Shown: piece after piece, positions 32,758-41,535 of the stretch
How positions within the stretch are numbered: the stretch's first letter is position 1
How the letters are laid out: each line of letters starts with the position of its first letter
Origin: Phymatolithon calcareum
Taxonomy: Eukaryota; Rhodophyta; Florideophyceae; Hapalidiales
Assembly (NCBI GenBank): GCA_977006965.1
Contig: OZ345374.1
Span: forward strand, 2,294,001 to 2,358,000
Length of the DNA: 64,000 nucleotides
Direction of reading: 5' to 3'
The notes under the pieces: generated by a model
Told to the model about the DNA's origin: nothing
Databases searched by the model: none
What the model saw: the letters and a program-made list of their open reading frames with translations, nothing else
Translations under genes and position numbers: made by a program

Positions 32758-35059
32758 CAGGGTATGGATAAATATAACGGGAATTTCCGTACACGGCAGT
32801 ATCGACCAATACGTACTGTACTGGACTCTGAGATGCGTACGGGAATACGTATTGGGTTTCTATTAGGTTGTGCGTCCACTCATCAAGACTGTGAAAGTAT
32901 CGTGTTAAATGCTGTTTGTGATGTTCCAAATTGTTCACCACTTTCATTCTCGCCCCCTTCCTATCGTCCGTGACTCAATTGTTGACGACGACATGCCGGA
33001 CCAAACTACTCGTCCGAAAATGCGAGCTGTCGTCGAGATGCTAATGACGAAGCGTCCCGATGTCTTCTGCAATGTTCGTCCGAAAAAAGGAGGACCAGAA
33101 CGAGCAAACGTTCCACACTTCGAATTTTCATGCCCACTTGGCGATGAATGCAGAAATGATGGGGCAGTGCGATTCGAGAAAGGCACAGGATACACAAACG
33201 CATTCAAACATCTTGTTTCTTGTTTGTCCCATGGTGATGTAGACCATCTATATCAAACGTACGAAACCGCCCTCGCTCAGCAGCGGCGTGTTGGAATCCT
33301 CAAGCGCAAGGAATTTTTCGCTACTTCGCTTGCAGCAACGGAGAAAGAGCGAGCAGTACACGCCTACATTGAGCTTGTTACTGATCTCGATTTGTCGCTT
33401 GCAGTTATCGAGAGCCGCGTATTACGTCGAAATGTGATACACAAGCACCCTATCAATGTCAAGTACTTCAAAGATGTTCTTTTCACACTAACGGAACTCG
33501 TTGAACAAGATATTGGGCGTGAAATGATGGGCACGCGAGGTGCAATTGTGCATGACGGCTGGACGAATTGCGGTACGCACTACTTCGGGGTTTACGCGTC
33601 ATACATGCGGAAAGTATCGGTTGTACGAAATGGTGTAACACAAGTTATCGAAGAACATGCACTGCCACTACTTTCTGTCAGCCCTATGGCAAACGTGCGA
33701 GATGACGGTGAGCAAGAGACTGGAGAATCGCATACTTTCGATGCGTTGACACTCGTACGGCACATTGAACAGGTGTTTGAGTTTTACGGCGTTGATGTTC
33801 ACGATTGGACTGTTTGTTCAATTGCAGACAATTGCGCAGTCAATAAGCGACTTGCACGACTTTTGAACGTTCCTCATGTTGGTTGTTTGTCTCACAAATT
33901 GAATCTGGAGGTGAACAGTATGTTGACAGCGGACTTGGTCCTCAAGAGCATAGTTGAGTCGGTTCATAAAACTATGCTACATTGCAAGCGAAAGTTAACA
34001 CACCGTGCTATGCTACGAAACCTGACTCATTTAGCTCCTGTTCTGCACAATACGACGAGGTGGTCGAGCAAGTATGAAATGCTGAAACGATTTACAGAAA
34101 TTCGCGGTGAACTTCTTCAGGTCGCCGACACGGAAGGAGCGACTGTTTCTGTCGACAGAAGTGCTACGTTTCAACAAAAGGTGTCGAAATATTCGAAAAT
34201 GATGGGCGAGATTGACAGCGTGACGAAACTTCTACAGAGTAATACTTCGACGTTGGCGGATTTTCGAATGTATGTCGATGCTTTGCTGCATGATGTCGAC
34301 CAGTACCGAAACGACGAGATTTCTGTTTTGTATGGATGTCCCTTGGGCAAGACATACTTACCTATCGACGCCCGTATCGCACCAAATTCTGACTTTGAAT
34401 CCGGTGTTGTCAAAATTCAACGTGGAAATGTCACAGGAATGACAGACCTCGAGAAAGAAGCGTGCAAAAAACTACGAACTCCGGAATTTGAAATGACCGC
34501 TGAGCTATCAAATCCTACAATGTCAGTAGTTGAGAGGATCGCGTTACGAAAGCGACGTCGTCTTAATGAAACTCACAAATACGTCAACTGCGATTTTATT
34601 TTGGGATCGGCAGCTGAGGTGGAACGACTGTGGTCTGTTGCGAATAACATACTCAGAGAAAACCGCAAGTTAATGACGCCGCTTTTGTTTGAAGCTCTAC
34701 TGTTCTTGAAAGTGAACAAAGGATACTGGGGCCTTGACGCAGTATGTAAGGCAATGAAAAAAGCTCGAAGTGACAAAGTGAAGGCTCGAATCCAAGAAGA
34801 CGCAGAGCAGTTGTCGATGTACACCGGCGAGGGAGACGAGTAGTAGATGTACGGAAATATGTATTGGACCACGTGAGTAAACGTGTACAGTATTGAATTT
34901 TGTACTGGAGCACGAAGACGAATACTTTTCCGTTATATTTATCGCAACCCCGAGTAAATGTACGGAAATACGTATTGGACCACGTGAAGTAAACGTGTAT
35001 TGAATTTTGTACTGGAGCACCAAGACGAATACGTATCCGTTATATTTATCGCAACCCTG
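32758..35059 (+). mobile_element. Intact hAT transposon, copy C1
   Basis: 2302 bp. Terminal inverted repeats begin CAGGGT and share GATAAATATAACGG further in; flanked by a perfect 8-bp duplication. It carries one uninterrupted transposase gene. Both subterminal regions contain repeated ATACGTATT/GTACGGAAATACG words. The right end consists of two tandem copies (34848-34958 and 34959-35059) of about 105 bp, so a second, internal inverted-repeat-like end is present. The copy at 58925-61226 has the same length and only about a dozen differences. Probably autonomous and recently active. Confidence 0.95.
32993..34843 (+). CDS. hAT transposase, intact
   Basis: Cut-and-paste transposase of 616 residues. 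I chose ATG 32993 (MPDQTTRPK) rather than the longest frame at 32909, because the related element at 61790 starts at the equivalent position (MTLPSPTPKPK). An N-terminal zinc-binding region (CPLGDEC...HLVSC, about residues 45-80) is in the place of the BED finger. The RNase-H-like core has VHDGWTNCGTHYFGVY (first catalytic Asp), CSIADNCAVNKRL (second Asp), CLSHKLNLEV, and TTRWSSKYEMLKRF. The C-terminal dimerisation domain has AAEVERLWSVA...RKLMTPLLFEALLFLKVN with the third acidic residue. All hAT landmarks are present in order and no stop interrupts them, so it may be active in the nucleus and mobilise the shorter relatives in this window only if their ends are recognised. Confidence 0.93.
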   Translation: MPDQTTRPKMRAVVEMLMTKRPDVFCNVRPKKGGPERANVPHFEFSCPLGDECRNDGAVRFEKGTGYTNAFKHLVSCLSHGDVDHLYQTYETALAQQRRVGILKRKEFFATSLAATEKERAVHAYIELVTDLDLSLAVIESRVLRRNVIHKHPINVKYFKDVLFTLTELVEQDIGREMMGTRGAIVHDGWTNCGTHYFGVYASYMRKVSVVRNGVTQVIEEHALPLLSVSPMANVRDDGEQETGESHTFDALTLVRHIEQVFEFYGVDVHDWTVCSIADNCAVNKRLARLLNVPHVGCLSHKLNLEVNSMLTADLVLKSIVESVHKTMLHCKRKLTHRAMLRNLTHLAPVLHNTTRWSSKYEMLKRFTEIRGELLQVADTEGATVSVDRSATFQQKVSKYSKMMGEIDSVTKLLQSNTSTLADFRMYVDALLHDVDQYRNDEISVLYGCPLGKTYLPIDARIAPNSDFESGVVKIQRGNVTGMTDLEKEACKKLRTPEFEMTAELSNPTMSVVERIALRKRRRLNETHKYVNCDFILGSAAEVERLWSVANNILRENRKLMTPLLFEALLFLKVNKGYWGLDAVCKAMKKARSDKVKARIQEDAEQLSMYTGEGDE

Positions 35060-35067
35060 GCTAAGGG
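35060..35067. repeat. hAT target-site duplication, right (copy C1)
   Basis: GCTAAGGG, identical to 32750-32757. Confidence 0.95.
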
Positions 35068-35209
35068 TGAAGGTGCTGTCACCGCAGGTTCCGCCGCCGA
35101 CTCCACCTCGGGTGTTGCTTCCGGGTCTCTTGATGGCCCTGGTGCTGTGATCGGTGCCGCTACTGTCGGCGCCGCTCTCTCCGGCGCCATGTCGTCCCCA
35201 TCCCTCTAA

Positions 35210-35600
35210 GCGTTCTTTGTCCAAAGACGGCTCTGCAAAGAATTCAACTCGGCGAGAATGAATCAGGTCAGCTGAAATGAAGCAGTTAGAATTTAAACAC
35301 CTGAGCTACAATATCAAGAGGTTTTGAAGCCATGATCCCCTCGCGCGTGGGAACTTTTCGACAATAAATAAATCCAAAATAGGATTTCGTCAAGTTGGAT
35401 ATATCACATTTTTTGGAAAGCCACGGAATCGACTGATCTGCTTTACAGTAGTATGCACCATCAATTGCCAGCAAACACGCCAAAGTCCCCTTTCCAAATT
35501 TTAAGCACTGTAGTTAGTTTAGTTCTCACCTTTTTGCTAATGCTCTTGCCATCGCTTGTCAGAAAGACCTCGTATTTCCAATTGATCGCCCTTACATTGT
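35210..35600. other. No gene recognised
   Basis: 3' flank of the split gene; short frames only. Confidence 0.4.
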
Positions 35601-36100
35601 TTATCTCAGCCCCGGTGCATAATACTGGTATGCGCGGCTCAGTAAATGTTCTGTGCACACCTTGTCCTCATCAATCAAATGCAAAATCTCAAAAGCCTTA
35701 TTGTCGAACAAGGCAGTGGCTTGCAATGTGAGCTCGGTCAATGGCGAAACAAGAAGGCTAAGAAAGACACTGACAGCACAAGACTTAGTGGAGAACCCTA
35801 TAGAGCAACCAGGTCGGGTGGCCACCCGCAATTGTCGGCTTTCAATAGCGGACAGACCCGACAGTCGAATAATCACAGGATGAGAGGCACCAAGAGATCG
35901 CCAAGTTTGGTCACTGACTCGCACGTGAGTATCGAGGTAGCCGTTAGACCGGACAGTGATAGTGTTGGTATTTATGGGGTTTGAAATGCAACCCCCAGCC
36001 AGTTGGTTGGAGAATCCGATAGCTTTTAAGGTATCGCTCATCGCAGTGCGTAAAGGATCGCATCTCAAGAAAGACACCATCCGCGACAGCGAGTGCCGAC
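35601..36100 (-). pseudogene. Possible LINE endonuclease fragment
   Basis: The minus-strand frame reads ITVRSNGYLDTHVRVSDQTW and then RSLGASHPVIIRLSGLS. This resembles the region around the catalytic SDH of LINE AP-type endonucleases (yiDhvlvS...W....SDHxPi), with SDH degenerated to ASH. No other motif was found. It could be chance; the part of this frame above 36115 is antisense to the fragment below. Confidence 0.3.
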
Positions 36101-36114
36101 TACTTTGCCGACCC

Positions 36115-36466
36115 TGACAGTGCTCCTCTGTTCTATTAACTCTCCTATACGACTGTGTATCATGGAAGCTGACAGAACAAATGAGGAAGAAGCTCAACAA
36201 AACAGGTGCTAAAATGCTATCGAGCATAACGGAGAGATAAACAGCCGACGAAACCAGGACGCCCACCATCAACGTGGTAATGCGGGCCAGAGACCTACGA
36301 TAGAACTGGCTAGGGCAAATTCTTAGAATAGGAGAGCGGGGCCTTGTCCTCCAGGTGCTACTACAATGCGTCACACCAACGCCGGAATCAACCTTTGGTG
36401 AAGCCGCAGTCAAACTCACTAATGATAGGATAGACTTAAAGAATCTTTGGCCCTCGAATCGCTACT
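36115..36466 (+). pseudogene. LINE fragment (post-RT segment)
   Basis: The plus strand, with two or three frame breaks, reads LLYDCVSWKLTEQMRKKLNKTGAK..., then ARDLR-WLGQILRIGERGLVLQVLL. This is the classical segment after the reverse transcriptase of RTE/CR1-type LINEs (LLYGCETW...RRLRWLGHILRM). No catalytic motif remains. Related to the fragment at 9028-9228 and not to the LINE at 38693. Confidence 0.72.
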
Positions 36467-36889
36467 AGCCCAAATAATGGAGAGGCAAAAGTTTGAATGA
36501 ATGTAAACTGTTGAGCACCTGATTTTTCGTTGTGGTAGACATTCCCCGCCTCCTGTGGCAGATTTATTGGCCGAGCCCACCGCTGGAACCGATCCAAAAG
36601 CAAAAATCCAACCAATTCAAGTGAGGTAAAGTCAACAATCCTCTTTAAAGCTCATCTTATCACTACCGATACTGTGCTCGTCATTGCTAAGTTCGATCAA
36701 CATTCGTTTCAATTTCGCCTGAAACAACGAAAGAAACCATAATGCGAGTCGATGACGCTCATCTTTACAATGAAGGTACCGTCAGAAAGCGTTTTGAAGA
36801 CTCTTCATTGTGCAGTGCGCTGAACGACACTCAACATTTTCGAGTTGTGCGCCTACAAGCAGACTTGTAAGCAAGACTATTGCAACGGA
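36467..36889. other. No gene recognised
   Basis: Short frames only. Confidence 0.4.
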
Positions 36890-36949
36890 TTGGAGCTAGA
36901 AGTGCAATCCGCAATACGGATTGCATCTCAGATTCCGCAACAATTCATA

Positions 36950-37470
36950 TTGCAATCCAAGCCACGACGCAAACACACCAGTTATCCAGATTGCGACCGT
37001 AAAAGGGCAAAATATTGCGGAAGTAGTGCAGGTGTGCCTCATCGGTCGATGAGTCATCATCCACCTTGCCCAATTTAGAGAGACCCAGCAAGACAAGTCG
37101 TGGAGTGTGTTGGACGGAAACACCTGAGCGGACGCGAATTGTAGTAGTCGATCAGTATGAAGCAATCGCTGCAACAGAGTGCACACTGCCACAGCACATC
37201 CGTCATGAAACAGCGCTCCGATTATGCCTTTCAACTCGCATGCAATGCGTTTCTCAGCAAGCCCAACAAGCTGAAAGATCATTCCAATGAACGTAGTCGG
37301 GCACAGGGAGACTGAGAACCGGGAACATTGGCGTACGTCCTCATCTTCCACGTGGTACGATGGAAGGTTGATCAAGCGCAGATATCCCACACCGCTCTCT
37401 CGTACTCAGACAGCGCCCGTTTGTGAAAATGGAACTTGACGGTACCGCGTTTCTCCATGGAAGCGGCTAG
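36950..37470 (-). pseudogene. hAT transposase N-terminal/core remnant
   Basis: Minus-strand reading from about 37470: SEYERAVWDICA (KERAVHAYIEL in the intact C1 transposase), LVGLAEKRIACELKGIIGALFHDGC (LVEQDIGREMMGTRGAIVHDGW), and after a frameshift HYFRNILPFYGRNLDNWCVC (VRHIEQVFEFYGVDVHDWTVC). The order and spacing agree with hAT. The Trp of DGW is Cys in one frame, and the second catalytic Asp region and the C-terminus are deleted. Confidence 0.75.
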
Positions 37471-37845
37471 CGCATCCTGATACATTCGATTGAGCACCGA
37501 TTACTTTTGATCAGAAGTTTTGCCTTTTGCCTAGCAACGTTTGAGGTGGGTGTATCGGTTGTTGAAGCATGTATTGTCGAGAAATAAAACTGCAGAAGTC
37601 GAACACGACGGCTTCGGACTACGGCACTGGAGATAGTGTTTCTCGTGTTGCTATGATAGATGTGCGTCTCTCTTTGCCCACAAAGGCCATGAGGGCGACG
37701 ACCACGTCCTTCGGTGATGGTTGTTGCATAGTCGTGTGGTTGTTCGAGATGCAACAATATGGAACAGACTATCGAACATCTTGAACTCTTTTTGTACCTA
37801 ATGGCTTCGATAATGAGCGACGTTAGTGTTACGGTGAGACGAATG

Positions 37846-38075
37846 GCATCTACTTTTCATCTGATGTAACAGTGGTACATAGCGGGGGACATTTAATTGC
37901 GGCTGATCGCTGCACGAACGTACTCATCAGACAATGTCCCGTAACGGCGCTGTACGCATCTAATTTTCAGCTGATGTTCCACTTGTTCGTAGCGAAAGGC
38001 CTTTAATTGCGGCAGCACGCCAGAGGAACGTACTTTTCAGTAATGGCGTGGCACGCATTTAATTTTCAGCTGATG
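37846..38075. repeat. Three diverged tandem units, about 100-110 bp
   Basis: The word GCAT(C/T)TA(A/C)TTTTCA(G/T)CTGATG starts at 37846, 37956 and 38055. Between the words, TTTAATTGCGGC and GAACGTACT recur. Direct subterminal repeats of this sort are common in hAT elements and may be transposase binding sites. Confidence 0.65.
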
Positions 38076-38215
38076 TCGGGTCCTCGTCACTGCAATACGG
38101 ATTGAACAATCCGAAAGTGGTGCAATACGGATTACAATGCGTGGAGGGGATCGAAATGCAAGATTGGGATTACAGATTGCAATGGATTGGCAATGCAATG
38201 AATTTGGGTACAAGC

Positions 38216-38680
38216 CTGCCTACGCGGTTGTTTGCCAAAACGAATTCCTTAAATCGAAGTCGTTGCGCGCTGCTAGAGAGCGAAACGGCGGAGTCAAGTG
38301 CAAGCGCCAGATCAAGAAGCCCTTCCAGGGATCATGGTGGTCAACACATAGTACTTGTTTCGGTAGATTAATTCGCTGCTTCGTCATCAATCGATTCGCG
38401 CCATATTCGATGCACTAGTTCGTTTGTCTGAGAAGGCATTAGATGACCTTTTGTTCCTCAGCACAAGCATCATTGAGAGTATGCAGCACGAAGAAGACCT
38501 GTACTGAATGAAGAAGCGACGCCTCGAAACTGCTACGAAGAGCAATCAAAACAACCGAACACACACTAGGGTCCCAGATAGAATTCCAGATATAAGAGTA
38601 GAGCCGCCCCAGCGAGGGCAGCACCTGAGGAAGCCTTGCCCGTATATTCGTATGACTGCGGGGCTTTAAAAAAATTGCAA
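38216..38680. other. No gene recognised; LINE target region
   Basis: Two overlapping plus-strand frames of about 90 codons without features. Ends at the left LINE target-site duplication. Confidence 0.4.
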
Positions 38681-38692
38681 TAAAAAAGAACT
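38681..38692. repeat. LINE target-site duplication, left
   Basis: TAAAAAAGAACT, repeated exactly at 41408-41419. Confidence 0.85.
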
Positions 38693-41407
38693 CTTTCGTA
38701 CCAAACGGTTCAAGAGCAACATCGACTTCTTCGTAACAAAAGGGATTTTAACATCCTCAGTTTGCGCACCAACAGACATTTGGACCGGTAATACGCAACA
38801 TCGACCGGTAACAACGAGTTTCTTAACTCGTCAAGAGCACACAAGGGATCTGAAGCCACGAATTTCCGTCAAACTCTGGAAGGACGACACAAAGCAAGAA
38901 GAGGTTCGGGAAATCTACGCAAGGACCATTCCAGGAATCCGCGAGGAGCTGCAAAGTTGCCGCACAAGAGAGGATCTAGACCGACTGTACCGCAAAGTCG
39001 CGGAAACTCTATGCCATCCATGGAGACAGAAAAGAAGTACCCCGCCTCGATACAAATCTTTTTGGAATTTTGAGCTGGAACGAATGTGCAAAAGGCGCAA
39101 AAAATTGTACAAGAATGCACGAAAACTAAACACAGACGAGTCTTGGCAGCGGTACTCCAGCTGTCGAGCAGAGATACGAAAACTCGTAAATCAAAGAAAG
39201 AGACAGCAATACCAAGAATTCCTCGATGAGTTGCAAGAAAAGGATGGTCCTAAGGCTATAGAACAAATATGTCGGATGCAGAAGTTGAGAACGAGAAGAA
39301 CGTCAAGAAACAAGATGACTGGGCGCCCTCTGCAAAAAAGGTTGTTCACAGCACACGTTTCAAAGACATGTCGAGACGATCGAGGCTGGCGGTCAAATCC
39401 CTCATACTTTGAGTGCCCAACTCAGATGCGCAATTTGATAAGGTCGGCCATCATCAAATCTCCAACCAAAAAAGCCCCAGGCCTAGACGAGGTGAAAGCA
39501 GAAATGTTGAAAGTGGATCTGGAGGGAAGCACAGAGCTAGTGTTTGAGCTGTGGGCTGCATGCGGCAGGTGTGGAACTCTCCCCATGGCTTGGCTGAAAG
39601 CTCTGCTAGTCCCACTACACAAAAAAGGGGATCACGATGACCCAAAAAATTTCAGACCTATATCCCTACTGAGTCAAGTCAGAAAAATCGTGGAGGCCGC
39701 AATTGATACCCTACTCCGTCAAAGGTACAAGAACCACAACATCCAATTAGGATTCCAGAAAGGGAAGAGTACAGAGCTAGCCATCCTTCGAGCACTGGAA
39801 CTGCAGAAGAGAGGGCAGAGATGTATCGCAGTATTGGATCTAAAAGCGGCGTATGACACAGTTCCAAGGAAACACCTGCAAGATCGAATGAGACTATGTC
39901 TACCTCAGGAATTATGCGCGATGATCGAGGTTTTTTTGGTTGCTTCATGGGTATGCACAGTTGGGGATCCTCAGAAAAAGTGGTTCGTAATCGACAGGGG
40001 AGTACCGCAAGGGTCCCCGTTGAGTCCAAGCTTGTACAACTTGTTCATGGACGAGTTCGCCGAAAGAATTAGCCAAGTACCACGAGAAGTCGCCGACGTC
40101 GCAGGAGTACTGTTTGCGGACGATGTACTCCTCACGGCTAAATCGTCTGCTGGACTGCAAAGACTTTTAGGCATTGCGTCAAAATGGGGAAAAGACCGGC
40201 AAATGACTTGGAACACGAACGCCGGAAAAAGTGAGGTTCTGTTGTCAGCGGACACGAGACCAGTTAACTTCAAGCTGTCAGGCAAAACACTAACGAAAGT
40301 CAAAGAAGCGTCATACCTTGGAATCTCACTGAGCAGTCAGGGGGTAACCGAGACAAGAATGCTCGAGCGCATCCGGAACGCCAAGATCGCTGTGTACCAG
40401 TTAAGACCCCTTGGTGTCTCCATGCGCGGTATTAACGCGCTTAAAGCTATCAAGGTATACAAGGCACTGATACAGCCAAGATGGGAGTATGCCATGCATC
40501 TAACACCTTGGACGCCGAGAATCCAGACAGCTATTGAAGAGGTAGAGAGGACCTTTTTCTCTCAAGTCCTTGGACCAATCGCGAAAAACCGGTCTGCAAG
40601 ACTTCGTCTTCTCTGTCGCATCCAAGCAGCTGAAGACAGGAGAATGGTTTTAGCGCTCAAAATGCTCGTGAGAGCCAAGACAAAAAAAGAGAGCCTACTG
40701 GCCGTCCCAAAGGATTGCAGAGACGTGGATGAATTGCAATGGGTGTGTCGGGACATGGCAGCAATGCTAAGGCATGAGCAGTTCGAGAAGGCCTTGGAGT
40801 ATCTTAAGCAAGGAATGTCGGCAGGATCCCTGAAAGCATCACTCTTCAATGATGAAGGGGAGTCTTTGGAATCAACCAGAAAGAGAAAGATACCGTACGA
40901 TATAGTCGGAGCAATTCCAGTGATTTTAAGGCTTCCGAAAGTACGTCATCGTCAATTGGCGGTGAAGTGGGCGTTTGGGAGATTTCCCCCACTGAGCACG
41001 ACACTACTAGAAGACAAATTTGGCGAAATCATATCAAGGCTATTGCACACGGTTGAAACGTCTTTGGCGAGATACCAGCTGACCGGAGAAGAGACCAAGA
41101 AGACCGAAGAAGCACTGGACCAGCTACTCTTCTTTACCAGTGCCTTTTACGAGGACATGGAATAGAAAAACAAAGGATAAGAATTGCGAGCTCGAATCTC
41201 CGCTGAGCGCATAGAGGACTCTAAGCTTTTCCCACATCCGTCCGATGTGGGTTTTTGCAGCTAGGGCCACGATATACAAGATTGCGGAAGAAGCATATAT
41301 GAATGTTATACTATGCTACAAGGCTGTAGCAACTGAAACGCATCTCCCTTACAGTCTAAAGAGTGTTACTGAGAGCGTTTAATAAATACTACTAAAAAAT
41401 AAAAAAA
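38693..41407 (+). mobile_element. Young 5'-truncated LINE
   Basis: 2715 bp between perfect 12-bp duplications, ending in an A-rich tail (TAAAAAATAAAAAAA-like). The element lacks its 5' part and starts inside the endonuclease domain, as expected from incomplete reverse transcription. Its 3' untranslated region has a hairpin (CCCACATC...GATGTGGG, about 41229-41250) followed by GCAGCTAGGGC. The same hairpin-plus-tail region recurs as a short insertion at 45430-45603. The reading frame is undamaged, so insertion is recent. Confidence 0.9.
38694..41165 (+). CDS. LINE ORF2: endonuclease end + reverse transcriptase
   Basis: An open frame from the truncated 5' end to TAG at 41163-41165; the first ATG is at 39084 (693 codons). 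Upstream of it, in frame, FKSNIDFFVTKG and TGNTQHRPVTTSFL look like the last part of an AP endonuclease (QHRP for SDHRP). RT landmarks: KAPGLDEVKAEML, DPKNFRPISLLS, LGFQKGKSTELA, LDLKAAYDTVPR, GVPQGSPLSPSLYNLFMDEFA, and catalytic FADD at 40117-40128 (VLFADDVLL). The YLGISLS and LIQPRWEYAMH segments follow, then a 200-residue C-terminal part of unknown role. All polymerase motifs are intact, but without a full endonuclease and promoter this copy should not retrotranspose by itself. Confidence 0.9.
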   Translation, partial: FRTKRFKSNIDFFVTKGILTSSVCAPTDIWTGNTQHRPVTTSFLTRQEHTRDLKPRISVKLWKDDTKQEEVREIYARTIPGIREELQSCRTREDLDRLYRKVAETLCHPWRQKRSTPPRYKSFWNFELERMCKRRKKLYKNARKLNTDESWQRYSSCRAEIRKLVNQRKRQQYQEFLDELQEKDGPKAIEQICRMQKLRTRRTSRNKMTGRPLQKRLFTAHVSKTCRDDRGWRSNPSYFECPTQMRNLIRSAIIKSPTKKAPGLDEVKAEMLKVDLEGSTELVFELWAACGRCGTLPMAWLKALLVPLHKKGDHDDPKNFRPISLLSQVRKIVEAAIDTLLRQRYKNHNIQLGFQKGKSTELAILRALELQKRGQRCIAVLDLKAAYDTVPRKHLQDRMRLCLPQELCAMIEVFLVASWVCTVGDPQKKWFVIDRGVPQGSPLSPSLYNLFMDEFAERISQVPREVADVAGVLFADDVLLTAKSSAGLQRLLGIASKWGKDRQMTWNTNAGKSEVLLSADTRPVNFKLSGKTLTKVKEASYLGISLSSQGVTETRMLERIRNAKIAVYQLRPLGVSMRGINALKAIKVYKALIQPRWEYAMHLTPWTPRIQTAIEEVERTFFSQVLGPIAKNRSARLRLLCRIQAAEDRRMVLALKMLVRAKTKKESLLAVPKDCRDVDELQWVCRDMAAMLRHEQFEKALEYLKQGMSAGSLKASLFNDEGESLESTRKRKIPYDIVGAIPVILRLPKVRHRQLAVKWAFGRFPPLSTTLLEDKFGEIISRLLHTVETSLARYQLTGEETKKTEEALDQLLFFTSAFYEDME

Positions 41408-41419
41408 TAAAAAAGAACT
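41408..41419. repeat. LINE target-site duplication, right
   Basis: TAAAAAAGAACT, identical to 38681-38692. Confidence 0.85.
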
Positions 41420-41535
41420 AGTTCATTTGAAAATTTTACTCCTCGATATTGATTTCGAAACTCCTGAACTGGAACGGCAGTGCCTGGCGCAGACATTTGA
41501 AAAGTCTCCAATCTTTCTTTGCACTGAAATGCTTC

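Larger units (their letters stand above)
32660..35209 (+). pseudogene. Small secreted protein gene split by a hAT insertion
   Basis: The first exon-like part (32660-32757) starts with ATG and encodes a clear signal peptide (MKCSAVLAFFGLVATVLSAS) and the beginning of a mature protein ending ...GAVAKG. The second part (35068-35209) continues in frame with EGAVTAGSAADS... and ends SSPSL with a stop at 35207-35209. Between them sits a complete 2302-bp hAT transposon plus one copy of its 8-bp duplication. Without it the gene would code for about 79 residues: a signal peptide and a small Gly/Ala/Ser-rich peptide, intronless. With it, translation runs into transposon sequence and stops at 32864-32866. 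Function unknown. Because hAT elements can excise, the allele might be unstable. Confidence 0.8.
36890..38215 (-). mobile_element. Decayed hAT element (hAT-D), ends not defined
   Basis: Both ends (36890-36965 and 38095-38205) are packed with TTGCAAT/ATTGCAAT words and with GCAATACGGATTGCA-type sequence. The interior contains hAT transposase remains and a tandem repeat. I could not find exact terminal inverted repeats or a target-site duplication, so the boundaries are approximate. Confidence 0.55.

Noticed and set aside
32447-32947. 166-codon minus-strand ORF across the left end of hAT C1
   Set aside because: Spans the junction of host gene and transposon, and its part inside the element recurs at 58797-59114 merely because the element does.
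35601-36419. 272-codon minus-strand ORF as one gene
   Set aside because: Its upper part is the antisense of a recognisable plus-strand LINE fragment; only the lower part may be a separate relic.
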